From Amyloporia xantha (lineage: Eukaryota > Basidiomycota > Agaricomycetes > Polyporales > Adustoporiaceae): a stretch of DNA of 64,000 bases. How positions within the stretch are numbered: the stretch's first letter is position 1; each line of letters opens with the position of its first letter. A program made the position numbers and the translations under genes. The notes beneath the pieces were generated by a model, which was not told the DNA's origin, made no database searches, and was given only the letters and a program-made list of their open reading frames with translations. Location of the stretch: contig JAYKKR010000004.1 of the NCBI GenBank assembly GCA_036971615.1, positions 1,302,001-1,366,000 of the forward strand, given 5' to 3'. Shown here piece after piece: positions 1 to 18,248 of this stretch.

Positions 1-915
1 CTATCGGGCCGCGGCAGTACAAAGGGAGTTGCATTTCGAGGTCATCAATCAGACGAATTAACTCCTACGACCTGCCGGTTCTCACGACCTCACGACCTTG
101 GAAGGCACGTGGCCTGCCCGTCGCTTTTGAAAGTTAAGTTTCTGAACTACCGAGCACTGTTCTCCTCGTCTGCGCACCCTCCAGCCTAACTACCGCTTCC
201 CCAACTCGGAAAGGCTAATAGAAAGCACGTCGTTCTCAATCGTCGAGCTGAAAGCGGTGTCCCGCATCCCAGATATTGACACCACGTGTTGTACCTGGCC
301 GCTCGACGCCGCGATGTGTGCAATCGTTTACGGCGCCTTCACACTTCTCGACTTCTCTGTCAAGCAAGTTCCCGCGAAGAGGAAAATCTCTCACCTTCTT
401 ACTTTGAACTGCCCGGGGCAATACTCAGGTCTCCGATACATGTTTCAGCAGCTGGACATATGAGGCAAATCTTGACATTCATGATGTGCAATTGATAGCG
501 GGCCCTTTGGGTCGCGGACTCCTCTTCGAGGCAACTTAATTTGAATCTCCTTTCATGTCGGATGGAAAGTTTTCGCAAACGCCCAATAGCCTATTCTAGC
601 CGAAGACGTACAACGTAATGACGAGCCCAGAAACTGGGCCCTAAGGCGAGTATAAAGCCCGGCTTCGTTACCGCTCGACTAAAACATATGTATCCTTGTT
701 CTCTGCGCTTCTTGCCAGCGGAGTCCTGAATTCTGCATCTTCATCTGAAGCTTCTGGCATTCTGATATATACCCCGCCCTCGTATTATCGCGTCCCTCCA
801 ACTCACCGCGGACACTCGCAAGTCAGGCTGGCTCTGGCGACCTCACCGGACGCACTCTGACTATCCTGAAGCTGTCCCCGCGGAGAACACACTCTCTTTG
901 CTAAGTTATCTCACT
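1..915. other. gene-free 5' region ahead of the P450
   Basis: I see no coding region supported by protein motifs here. Short open frames at about 236-495 overlap each other on both strands and have no recognisable domain. The right-hand part is presumably the promoter and 5' leader of the P450 gene that starts at 916. Confidence 0.5.
651..656 (+). promoter_or_regulatory. possible TATA box of the P450 gene
   Basis: TATAAA lies in the sequence GAGTATAAAGCCC, about 260 bases before the P450 start codon at 916. The distance would need a leader of roughly 230 bases or a 5' UTR intron. It is a single short motif, so the call is weak. Confidence 0.3.
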
Positions 916-3268
916 ATGGGCGTTATCACTCTTGCGCTGGTTCTTGCGGCCGCGTACCTCGTCTGGTCTCATCTGAACAGGCCCCAGAAGGCGTTGCCTC
1001 CTGGGCCCGAAAGCCCTTCCTCTCGTCGGCAATGTGACGAATCTCACCGCCCAGGAGCTTTGGCTGCGTGCGTCGCAGTGGGCTCAAGAATATGGTGAGG
1101 CTTCCTCCGTTCGATCGGCCTCCAAGGTTCCTTGTGCCTGTGGCAACGCGAAGCGTATATTTCCTCTGCAAGGCTTCGGCTTGCGTTGGAAGTTGTACTG
1201 CTAGTTACAGAGCTGGCGTCATCCGGCGAGAATGTTCACATTTGGAGTTGTCGTCTTTAGAGGGATGACTGTCTTCCGCTTAGGGCATCGCTCGGATGTG
1301 CGCTCGGCTGTATCAGACTGGAGATGCCTCGTGCCTCCGAGGTGTCCGGCAAACTTTGCATGAAGGTCTTGCTAGTAGCCGCACGGCGTGGTGATGTTCA
1401 GACTTTGCGGCAGCTTTCGGATTTCCAGTTTACGTCTCAGGTTTCATAAATATTCTCCGAGCTGACTGTGTTATGTAGGAGATACTGTCTATCTGCATGT
1501 ATTCGGACAGGGTCTCGTCTTCCTGAACAGCTACGATGTCGCTGTCGACCTGCTCGAGAAGCGGGGTGCTATTTATTCTGACAAGCCAGGATTAATCATG
1601 GCCGGAGATTTGTGCGTTTTCTCGCCGGTAATATCGCTTGTCTCTATCTCATTATTACGTTGTTATTGCGTTCATCAATCGTAGATGCGGCTGCGAGAAC
1701 ATGGTACGCCACATCTATCAGTGGTGCGGTTCTGCCCGTGATCTGATATAGGGACCTGCAATCGGGATGACAGGTCGCTTTTACCCGTTATGGTGATAAA
1801 GCGCGCCGTCAGCGCCGGCTTATGCAGCAGGCGCTTGGTGTCAACAGCGTCCGTGCATACGAGCCCTTGCTCGAAGTCGAAACCCGCGATTTGCTCAAGC
1901 GCCTCCTCGTTGATCCCAATGATTATGTTGGCAACCTTCGTCGGTAGGCTCATCTTACTGCTACCCATGGGGCTTAACCGTGCTCACTGACGGACATCCT
2001 CGTAAGGTATGCTGGTGGCCTGACCTTGAACGCAGTATACGGGTATCATGCGACGTCGAACAACGACAAGTTCTTGATGCTCGCTGACGAATGTGTCGAC
2101 ATTCTGTCGAACCGTATCGCGTCTGGCGGTGGCATTTGGCCTGTTGACATTTTCCCGTTCTGTGAGATTGGTTTACTGCTATATATATGTGTGGGCACTC
2201 AAGGTTCTCCACAGTGCAACGCCTACCCGACTGGTTCCCAGGTGCAGGTTTCAAGCGTAAGGCTGTCACATGGAAGGCCAAAATGGAGGAATTCGTGGAC
2301 AAGCCGTACGAAAATGTTAAGGAGCGCATGGTATGGGACTTCTTGCTTACTTTCCACGTCATCGCCATTAACATTTTCTGCAGCGCGACGGTTCCGCGGT
2401 TCCTTGCTTCTGTACAACCCTGCTCGAGGAGCTCCAAGAGCGCTGTGAGAAAGAAATTGACACGCAGCGTGATTTCGACATCCGATGGACTGCGAACTCC
2501 ATGTATTCGGCAAGCATTGATACTGTAAGCCGAACCGAGCAATATACGTGTTCTATCCCGTTTATGAAGTCTACAGACTATGACTACCATCTCACACTTC
2601 ATCCTCGCCATGGTTCTACACCCTGAAGTCCTTGCTAAGGCCCAGCAGGAAATTGACAGCGTCGTAGGTAGCGGCCGCCTCCCCACCTTCTCAGACCGCC
2701 CCTCTCTGCCGTACATCGAATGCGTCATGAGTGAGTGCTTGCGGTGGGGTGTGCCGGTGCCATTGAGTCTCCCTCATCGTTTGATGGAGGACGATGTATA
2801 CAATGGCATGCACATACCCAAGGGTTCCCTCGTCTTCGGCAACGTCTGGTGAGTTTCTATTTCCAATTCCAATTCGGCGTGCTTGCGTGTTGACCTTGGC
2901 GCAGGAACATGGTGCGAAACCCTACCCTATTCAAGGACCCAGAAGCGTTCATTCCCGAGCGATACATGGAGCCTGTCGACGAAACCACCGCAAAGAGGCG
3001 CGACCCCCGAAACTACGTCTTCGGATTCGGCAGGCGGCGCTGCCCGGGAATGCACCTGATCGAGTCCTCGCTGTGGATCGTCATCGCGTCGATGATCGCC
3101 ACCCTCGACATCTCCAAGGCGCTCGACGAGCACGGGAACGCCATCGAGCCTGAAATCGTGTTTGACAATGCCGTCTTCCGGACGCCGAAACCATTCAAGT
3201 GCGACATCCGACCGCGGTCGGAGCAGGCACTCAGGGTGGTCCGCCAGGCTGCGGATGCGGTTGCTTGA
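916..3268 (+). CDS. cytochrome P450 monooxygenase, microsomal, with one frame break
   Basis: Haem-thiolate monooxygenase of the type often annotated O-methylsterigmatocystin oxidoreductase-like in Agaricomycetes; substrate unknown. The ATG at 916 opens a hydrophobic membrane anchor and a proline-rich hinge (LPPGP). Nine exons fit: 916-1094, 1479-1611, 1685-1703, 1774-1943, 2007-2161, 2215-2330, 2384-2524, 2577-2848, 2905-3268. Visible motifs are the ExxR of helix K (ECLR), the PERY region (FIPERYME) and the haem loop FGFGRRRCPG with its cysteine ligand. Helix I reads ASIDTT, with serine where most P450s have glycine. After LPPGP the frame is lost by one extra base in AAA (1010-1012); removing it continues as ALPLVGN. 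Intron 1 is 384 bases against 52-73 for the others. It is either a recent pseudogene or an intact gene with a consensus error; the rest of the frame is clean, so I favour the latter. Confidence 0.9.
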
Positions 3269-3833
3269 TTGTGCGCGTCGACGTCGTCCCCGACGGGCGG
3301 AGGAGTAAATACTGTATTAATAATTTCATAGTCAGGACGTTGCAGTTTGGTTTCAGAATAGCTGTCTCGTTATGGTCGTATGGTCGTTTGTCCAGCGCTA
3401 TCTGATTTGCTTTGCACATGACGAGTGGGCTTTATTGCAAGCGTATTGTTTATCAGACCAGGTATGGGGCGTTATGTCGGCCCGTAATCAAATCCGGCGA
3501 GGACAGTGTGGGGAAAGTAGGGCCAGGTTGATAGTTTCTTTCGAAATGATTGCTCCGCCGGCGCGCAAACAGTGAAGACCATGACCGTGATATACTTACT
3601 GCATACTGTACATGAGTACTATAATGAACAGGCAGCACAACTCATACATATATATGTGCACAGGCAACAAGAAACGTGATAGATAGATACGAATGGGCGA
3701 ACCGGAAAATGGCTATGTGGTACAAAATACTTCAACAATACACGAGTCGTCGGCTTCACTGATCTGATCGCGGTCCATACATTCAGCACGTTGCCTCGGA
3801 GCACCATGTCTCGCGGCCCCGGCTAGCGGCTCC
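3269..3833. other. convergent intergenic region
   Basis: This 565-base stretch lies between the 3' ends of the P450 (+) and the zinc-finger gene (-). It should hold both 3' UTRs. No further gene or repeat was recognised. Confidence 0.5.
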
Positions 3834-5410
3834 TCACATCTCCATCTCCATCTCCATACCGTCCCACTCCTCTTCGATCTTATCATGACCTACACTGTGC
3901 ACGCGCAGACCCTCGTCACTCTTCCTCGACGACCGCGACCTGGAGAAGCCAACTCGCCTCCCGTACTCCTCGCCATCCGCCGACCCGTCCACGTCCACAA
4001 ACTCGCTCTCCTCCGACCCGCTGCGCGACCGCGAGCTCGAGCGGACCGACGAGCGCGGCAGGGACCACCCGCCCGCGCCGTCCGAGTAAGAGTGCCCGAG
4101 GCCGGACGCGGACGACGAGCGGAACGACGACTGCGCGTAGCTCAGCGAGATCGGCGAGCTCCACGCGTCGGAGGACTGCGTCGCGAAGCTGTAGCCCGCC
4201 TCGCGCTCGCGGTTCGGGTGCACGCTCGCGTTGGGCATCGGGACAGCAGCGGAGCGTGGGATCTGGACCGACTGGGCCATGCTGTCGTCAGTCACCTGCG
4301 GGTGGCTGTCTGAGCCCGTTGGGACACCGAGGACACCCGGGCGCAGCTGAGTGAGTGCACCGGTGGCGGGAACGGAGTAGTCGTGCATGCGCGGTCCAGA
4401 GCTTCCTGCCCTGGACGAGGACGGAAGGGCAGACGGCGCAGGCACCGAGCTCGATGTCGGGAACGGTATCGGCTGTTCAAGGGCGAACGATGACATGGTC
4501 GGCTTCGCCTGGCCTGCGTTTCCGACGGTGTTCGCGGTACTCGGAGGAGGAAGTAGACCGCCAGAAAGGTAAGAGGGCCATAGCGAACGGTCTTCGGGGA
4601 GTGAAGTGCCTCCTGTGGCTGAGGGAGACAGGTGCGAAAGAATCGCCGCTGCCTGCAGTTAGGGGTCAGTCACTTTGAGAAATACTGTCATGACAGGTCA
4701 CACCTCACCTCTAAGAGCTGAACCTGCTGGTGCTTGCTGAGGAGGAGCTTAGACGCCTCTCGCCAGTGCGGTGAGTGCTCCCAGCGATGCTTGATCAGAC
4801 AGGACGGGTGACGGTAAACCTTCGAGCAGCTCTCGCACTTGAAGATGGTGCCTCGCTTCTTGCCCGTACCTGTCTTCGAATTCGCCACGCTGATACCAGT
4901 GCCGCTCAGGTCCACCTCCTCGTCCTTGGCCTCCTTCTTTGTGCCTGTGGACGAAGTAGGGAGAGACGACGAAGCCGAGTTGATGACTCCCGAGGCTGAC
5001 ACGAAGGTGGTGGACGTCTGGGGCGGGGGCGTGCCCGACAGGGAGAGTTTGGCGAGTGAAGTGAGTGCTGCAGCTGCTGTGGAGATGGTGACCGGCCTGC
5101 ACGCAAATATGTGTGTACAACAGGCATAGAGAATGGAAGGAACGCACGAAGGTCGGCTGGCTGCCTCTCGGGCATCACTAAGTCGCCTCCTTGCCTGGCC
5201 CGAGGACGACAGACGACGGTGCTTGGCAGGAGCATGCAATTTAGTGCTCGCACCAAGACTGTTCCCTCCACCAGCTGCAAGGCTGCTTCCACTCTTGAAA
5301 CTGCTCGGCGCAAACGTGTCCTGGGCCCTCTCTCGATTCACCGGTATGGGCGCTGCGTTCTCGGCCGCTAAGGACAGAGAAAGGAGGCCCGCAGCCTCAC
5401 TCTGTGACAT
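3834..5410 (-). CDS. C2H2 zinc-finger protein, putative nuclear regulator
   Basis: Three exons read on the minus strand: 5410-5148, 5096-4709 and 4652-3834, about 489 residues, with introns of 51 and 56 bases. The middle exon encodes a single C2H2 finger, FKCESCSKVYRHPS followed by the pair in KHRWEH (C-x2-C-x12-H-x3-H), and then a conserved tail, SPHWREASKLLLSKHQQ, that leads into AAAILSHLS. Everything else is low-complexity Ser/Pro/Ala/Gly-rich sequence, with Arg/Ser-rich patches near the C-terminus and an ending of alternating Met-Glu. One finger with a long disordered context suggests a DNA-binding or chromatin-associated regulator, but no target can be named. The start is the first in-frame ATG, followed by SQSEAAGLLSLSLAAENAA. 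The gene is convergent with the P450. Confidence 0.85.
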
Positions 5411-8127
5411 CTTGCGTTAACTCACTTCTGAAGGTCTATCGCTAGGACCTACCGGCACACTTGCAGCCTCGTAACTCATGACCGGAAATAAGGGGTTCTG
5501 CCAGCGGGTTGGTGAATACAAAGAAATACAAAGACTTGAAATGAAAGACAGAACTAAGGGACTACTGCATAATGAGCACCAAACAAATGGGCCCTGAAAG
5601 GCGACGGTTGTAAAGACTTGCTCGCTGTACGAGACGATGAGCACAAGTAAAGCCTGATTCCCTCAAAATTCTGACAGAATATTTCAAACTCCGCCGTCAA
5701 TCAGCGCTTCAGCGCTGGGCGACAACCTTATTCGGATTAGCTAATCGTCCCCATATAATATTATAACGCATCTTATGCTCTATAATTGACACTTACAATT
5801 GCTTGGCGTGTCACTCCGACTCCTCGTAGTGTTCCCTGTTCAACGGGTCTAAAACCCTTTTAAACAAGACTAATCGGGGCGGGTCCACTCCCCTACGGAA
5901 GAGCGAAGCCCGCCGCGTCGGGACACGTGCTCGCAGCACCTCCTTTGCTCGACTCGCAGTCGAACAGTAAGGTTTCAAGCCACCGCGTGGCTGACTTCCC
6001 AAGTCGGATTACCCGCTTTTGCCGGCACGGCAAAGGCAGGCCTCCTAGGAGGCCATATAACCTGGCGGTCCGAAAGAAAACGGGAGAGCGACTCTCCCCG
6101 TATCTTTCAGGATCCCGCCAGGTATGTTTTTCGCTGCTGAGCCTCGAGAGCGCCCTCGTTGCTGACTTTCAGGATCTCGCCAGCTATCCTTGCGAGTCAC
6201 CCGCCCTCCTCACCCTTGTTGTTTTTGTTACTGACGGTCGCTACCTCATCTGTAATTGCATTGAAGCTTAGTAGCAGTAGCCGTCTGCTCACGAGAGAAT
6301 CAATTTCATTTTCGGGCATCCCGTCGGGCGAAAGCCGTCGGGTGCCGCGTACCGCTACCTTCCAGTGTGAGTAAAGCGACCGCCGCCGATTAGAAGTTTT
6401 TAAGAACGCTGTCGGCCTAGTAGCAGAATGTGCATCGAGTTCTCTCTTCAAACAGCACCCATGCTCGAATTGGAGCGTTGTTATCAGACTACTTCGCGTG
6501 ATATGAATCGCAAAAGCGTGCTTCTGCATCAGGTGCGTCGTGCAATCTATAGGATGTATTCCGTCGAATGCTGCAAATTCGTTACTAACGGAATCCGGAT
6601 TGTTCTTAGTAAAGAGGTGTACTACTGTGACATTGCTACCGATCCTGCTGTGCGTAGGGCTGCTGTCATGGTGCATAAGCATATGTGCACACGCCGAGCT
6701 AATGAAGAATGGATGGTTACCGCGAAGTTACATCTGCTGCGGTCTCTTGCCCGGGCCGACGATCGTGGTGTCTCCTGCACGCAACAGTTCGTCGACTGGA
6801 GTATGCCGAATCACCCACAGCGACAATCTTTGCCCAAATACTGTAGCTTATGGGACTTCGAGCCTCTTGTTCCATCCCCAGAGGCATTCGCTTGCCTCAC
6901 CAGGGCTACGATGGTTTTCTCTGCCGGGCTGCTTCTTGTGATACCTGGCTTTGAATGACGATTCGCCGTGCCAGACCGTTTGAAATGGTCCGAGTAGAAT
7001 CCGGATTCTCGTGGATATTCAAGCTCGAGGATTTTGATGGCAGTCTGGTGATGGGTGCTCATACAAATTACAGCTGCCAAAGGTGTTCAAAAATTCTATC
7101 AGCAATGACAGCGAGCTCGTATGAAATTGCAGGATGTGATTCACCCATTGACAGATGTCGTGTCTTACGATCGCACGCAAATATCTGCGCAGGCGCGGTT
7201 CCGGCTCGAGTCATTATTCTGACCGCCCACGATGATTGCGACCCCGCACGCACAGTAATAGGATTTGGACAACGAACAGGAAGGTATTGCAAATTGCTTT
7301 GCCTGTCAGTCACAGGGTGGTGCCAGAAGAACGCAGGCGACAGGCTGCGAGAAGTTCATAATTCGTATTATCAATTTTCGCACCGAAGGCGTATGTGCTC
7401 TCACGTTCGATATATCGTACTTGTGAGAAGGACCTCCCTCATCAGGATTTCAACATATTTAGGATTGCTGATGCGTTGTAAGTACCACTGTGATCATTCC
7501 CGGCGTTGACAGCACCACGAATTGACTGCAGTTCGCTGATTGTCGTCTATTGACCGTTACTGCCGATTTGCCTTGTATATTTACGGTAGCTCCAGAGCTT
7601 AAAGTAATAAATTTATTGCTCAAACAAAAATGATACCACAATCGGTCCACTGTGATTGGCTGACGATGATGCAAGGCACAACCAGATCAGCCCGATCGAG
7701 GTCGTTTCCATCAAATTCCGCTGTACGACTCCAGCTTTAAACTTCTGCAGAGAGGCAGTCGGTGATAGTGAAGTTGACGTGATTATATCAATAAATAAGC
7801 TTTCCTCGCACCAAGTTTCCCTCAAAACATTTCGCAATGGCGGTTCTCAAGTTCTCGCAGCAGACCTGAGAAATTGGCCGAGACTCACACGAGAAGGGCC
7901 GGCAGTGTACCTATCTTGATTTGTCACATTTAATCAGTCAAACATGAATACGTATGCGGCGCCGGTGCAGAGCGAACGCGTATCCTCGCGTATCTCTGAC
8001 ACTGAGTGGTGGAGACTCACGCCCATGCGGTAACATACTGCGCCTCGGGGCCGAATATACCATTTAGACCTGCCCTGTCCTGCAGCCCCTCTCTGTGCCC
8101 CCTTCATCGTCGACTCCGTCCAACAAC
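5411..8127. other. long region without a secure gene
   Basis: This 2.7-kb interval separates the divergent zinc-finger gene (-) and ABC transporter (+) and must hold both promoters. The central part (5800-6250) is GC-rich and full of inverted repeats. Two successive plus-strand frames, 6428-6958 and 6955-7509, are open for 176 and 184 codons and overlap by four bases, but they have no recognisable domain and unremarkable composition, so they are not called as genes. Confidence 0.5.
6018..6122. repeat. cluster of three strong hairpins (possible LTR or structured RNA remnant)
   Basis: Three inverted repeats follow each other. TTTGCCG pairs with CGGCAAA across three bases at about 6018-6034. 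The perfect 16-base palindrome GGCCTCCTAGGAGGCC covers 6039-6054. A 62-base hairpin covers 6061-6122: CCTGGCGG pairs with CCGCCAGG, GAAAGA with TCTTTC and CGGGAGAG with CTCTCCCCG around a CGA loop. A TATAA lies between the palindrome and the long hairpin. A partly similar copy of the right arm (TTTCAGGATCTCGCCAG) follows about 60 bases later. A solo LTR is possible, since TGTCAC at 5809 could be a left end, but no target duplication was found. Confidence 0.6.
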
Positions 8128-14594
<6,467 letters not shown>

Positions 14595-15270
14595 GTAGAT
14601 TACGGAAAATTTATGAACGATTTGTATACATGCATTGTACGATTTTTTGGTCTACGACATATTAGAGAAGTGACGATGTAATGATTCTGTTTAATCCTAG
14701 AGTCCTTGATAATGCGTATTATTTCATGGATCTCTGCTGCATGCTATATGGGTAATGAGTAGAATCTAGGCTTGTTGCCGCATTGACAATTCTTTGTTTT
14801 GTCGAATTGTCACGGAAAACGCATGTGTCTGTCTGCTACCATGCCGGTGTGCATGTCTGAGGCATTCAGCGCTCAATTTACTTTCTGTGTACTTAGATAT
14901 GTGTACCCCTGCACAAACATAGACCCGCATTTTCTGAATACGTCTTTGTAGCAGAATTAGGCATTTGCTCCCAGAATTTGTGATGCCATTGGGAAAGTGA
15001 CAATGTCCTACCATACCGCTGAGTTTGCTAATTACCTCCTGGACATGTTACGTAGCATACCGTTCATCATGTTTCAAACGGGACTTGCGGTTCAAATTCG
15101 AATGTTTCAAACTCTTCATACCATAACCCCGGGACAACCGCAAGGTCCTTAGGACAAAAAAAGATTTATGCGCATAGGCGGATACACTTAGATCAAATGT
15201 ACTGTACCAATACATAGAGGTCTATATTCAGGCCGACATCATAAGATACACAGTGTCATTTCGGAATTAT
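14595..15270. other. convergent intergenic region
   Basis: This 676-base AT-rich stretch lies between the 3' ends of the ABC transporter (+) and DUR3 (-). No gene, repeat or RNA was recognised. Confidence 0.5.
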
Positions 15271-18248
15271 TCAAGCCGCAGGTGACGTCGGTTGCTGATG
15301 AACAAACTTCCCAGATCCCCGCGCAAAGATATCCTGGGTAACAACAAAGCAATCTTTATCAGTACATGTCATGTCACCCCAGTCGAAAATCTCTGAGGAC
15401 ATCTCACCTTAATCATGCCCCGTGTAATCAATCCCAATGCTGCCCGGCTCTCGAACAATGGATATAGCACGACGGATATTGCCGAGCAGAACGCCCAGAT
15501 CATCCCGATGACGACCCACGCGGCGAGCCCTCTGACGCCGTAGATGGTCTGCGCGAAGAACAAAGGAAGGGGGACGATGATCAGCATGATAAGTGTCTGT
15601 CGTGTGCAAAATAAGCAACCGAAAACAACATCTCGACGTATGTGGATGACGCACTAATGCTACAGAGGACCAAGCGGCAAGTCTGAATGCCTTCTTCAAG
15701 GAGACATGGTCCAGCTCCTTCGCCTCTTCTGCAGCCGCTGCCTCCATCGAGATCACAGGCTCCATGGAGACATCGCTCGATGCGCGCTTCTTCTCTTCGA
15801 TCTCGTCCTCCATCTGGCCATTATCGCCACCTTTTTCGTTCGGCTCCGTACGCGGCGGGTTGTTGATGGCGCGCGTAATATCAAAGTTGAAGTCATCTGG
15901 CCACTGTCATATCGGCATGATCAGTCAGTGTGTCAGCCGATCCGCAAAAGGCGACGCACAATCAGAGACGCGACGCAAGACACGATCGCGCCTGTACCGA
16001 TCGCCGCCAGATTTCCGGCAAGCATCTCGTAGTTCCCACCACTGGTCTGAACGTCATAAATATACATCAGTCAATGTTGCTCAGACCCTTGATCGTAAGC
16101 GAACCCACCGTCACATTAATGGAGCTGTTGTTCAGCGAAGCAGTCGTGACCAACCACGCAATGAGCCCGAGACAGAAGCCCGAGATGGCGCCACAGATAC
16201 AGCCCCACTTGTTCGCTCGCTTCCATGTGACACAGAGCGCAATGGGCACAACCGCCGATCCCAGGACAACACCCATGAAGTCCTGAGCGGTGGATCAGAC
16301 ATAGCCGATGTCAATAACGCCAAGTGGACTCACATAGAGCCAGCCCATGGAGATTCCAATATAGTAGAAGATCAGGCCGAGGAAACCCATGACGATGGCA
16401 AAGCACACAACCTAGCACACAGACGTTAATCCAGTGACCCGAGTCCGAAAAGCCAATATGTTATTACCATCGCATGCGACACTCGCAGAATTTGCGCCTC
16501 CGTAGCATGCGGGTTGATGTATTTCTAGCGGTCGCACCCCATATCAGAGGCAAAACGGCATGCAGCCCCATCCAGGCACGCACCTTGTACACATCGTACG
16601 TCAAGATCGCTGAGACTGCGATCAGCTCTGCGGACGTGGCGGATGTGACAGCCAAGAACAGCACGATGAGCAACGCCGCGGCACCCGACTTGCCGAGGAG
16701 CGCAGACGCCGCAGCGGATGCGGGGAGACCGGCGGAGACGTCGGAGGGCGTGAGCACCATCATGCTTGGGTCACCGCGCAGGGCAACAGCGGAGAGCCCG
16801 AGGGTCGTGGCGAATACGAAAGGGATGGCGAACCTTCAGCAAGTCTTTAGCCAAGCCAACGAGCATGGGATGTGGTAGATTACCAGGCAAGGCCTCCGAG
16901 GAGGTACGCCTTCACACATGTGGCAGGGCGGCTGGCAATCGCACGTTGCCAATACTTTATGGCGGATTCAGCTGCTGCACTCTTGTCTCTGGAAATAAAA
17001 CAAGACATACCGCCTGGTCCTGGAACACCGTCGCAAAGTTGCCAATGAGGTTGATCACGCCGAAGATCAGGCCATTCTTCGAGCGCATCGTGAGGTACGA
17101 CCCATGTGCGTTCCCTGGAACCGGCGCCTGCTCTGAGGCCTTGGTGAGCAGCGCGTGCATCGCGCTGAAGCTGCCAATCTTTGGGCTTGTGGCATAGACG
17201 GTAAACACGAAAACGAAGATGATCGCAAAGAGTACACTAGTGTGCGTGCTGTTTGACGTGTGGTCAGCGCATGACACGATAAGGGCTGGAAGACTCTCAC
17301 TAGTCACAGAGAAGGGTCGCCCGCATTCCACCGACGACGACGTAGATCGCAACGCCGACGGGGATGAGGAAGCAGGCCTGTTGAACGTGTACCACAAGTC
17401 AGGGACTGTCAAGGCCACAGACGCAGTGGACGGGCGCACCGCAAGTGTGTTCATCCCCGTCAGCGAGCTGACCGTAGCAGATCCTCCAAGGATTAGCATG
17501 GACGATACGATGATATTCGTCGCGAGTCTACAAGTCGCAGAGATCGTCAGCAACGCGCCTCCCCCGTACGACACCGCCGCTCCTACTCACCCGAAGAACA
17601 GGAAGACGAAATGCGCGGTCTTACCCCAGCGCGCCGAGACAATCTCGAGCCAGGTATGCGCGTGCGGAGCATTGAGTTTCAGCTTCGCGGCGAGCTGTAC
17701 AGGCGGGGGTAGGTTCAATTAATCGGCGATCGGTTGATCAGAGTCGCCCCGGACACCGCTTACCTGGGCAAAGAGCAGGATTTGCACCGTCGCGCCGGCG
17801 CCATACCACCACGGGCCCGAGATACCGTATTCATACGCGACCGCGCTGGATTGCAGCTGCCGAGGATGCCATACGCGCGGTTTAGAATATAGTTAGAGCT
17901 GCACGACAGCGGACCCACCAATGTCGCTGCCCATGTCCATGCGGACACGATTCCAGAGGCGATCAGCCCTGGCTTCACGCTCCGTGACGCACTGTTGAAC
18001 TCTTCGGAGTTCTTTGGTGAAAATCCTGTGTAGCGCGACTGTATAGCGGTCAGGCCGACCATGAACACGCTGAAGAACAGGCCAATGCCTGGGGGACGGA
18101 GTCATTCATGCTTGTTAAGGGTGCAGGGGATTATTAGACACACCGATGACTGCAAGAACTGTAAGCACGGGTTGGGCAATTGATCACGAGCGCACTCACC
18201 GACACCATAGCCCGCTCCTTGGGGCAAGACCGGTCCACTTGCAGACAT
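15271..18248 (-). CDS. DUR3: DUR3-type urea/polyamine symporter (sodium:solute symporter family)
   Basis: Multi-pass plasma-membrane carrier that takes up urea, and in yeast also polyamines, with protons. The start at 18248 gives [16 protein letters not shown]; a 15-base exon then supplies VLAVIG before [18 protein letters not shown]. Recognisable blocks are [54 protein letters not shown] followed by [49 protein letters not shown], the cluster [20 protein letters not shown], and [21 protein letters not shown] cytosolic Glu/Asp-rich loop ([14 protein letters not shown]) precedes the last helices. The true last exon is 15271-15333, encoding [20 protein letters not shown] after a 74-base intron; reading through the donor gives a false stop at 15369. 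Exon joins are consistent and no frame break was seen. GATA-type motifs upstream agree with the nitrogen control known for fungal DUR3 genes. Confidence 0.95.

Noticed and set aside
1961..2728. Minus-strand open frame of 255 codons across the P450
   Set aside because: The plus strand carries the P450 exons with conserved motifs and canonical introns; the antisense frame runs through introns and has no domain.
3885..4313. Plus-strand open frame of 142 codons over the zinc-finger gene
   Set aside because: It is an Arg/Pro-rich antisense shadow of the Ser/Arg-rich third exon of the minus-strand gene, without own motifs.
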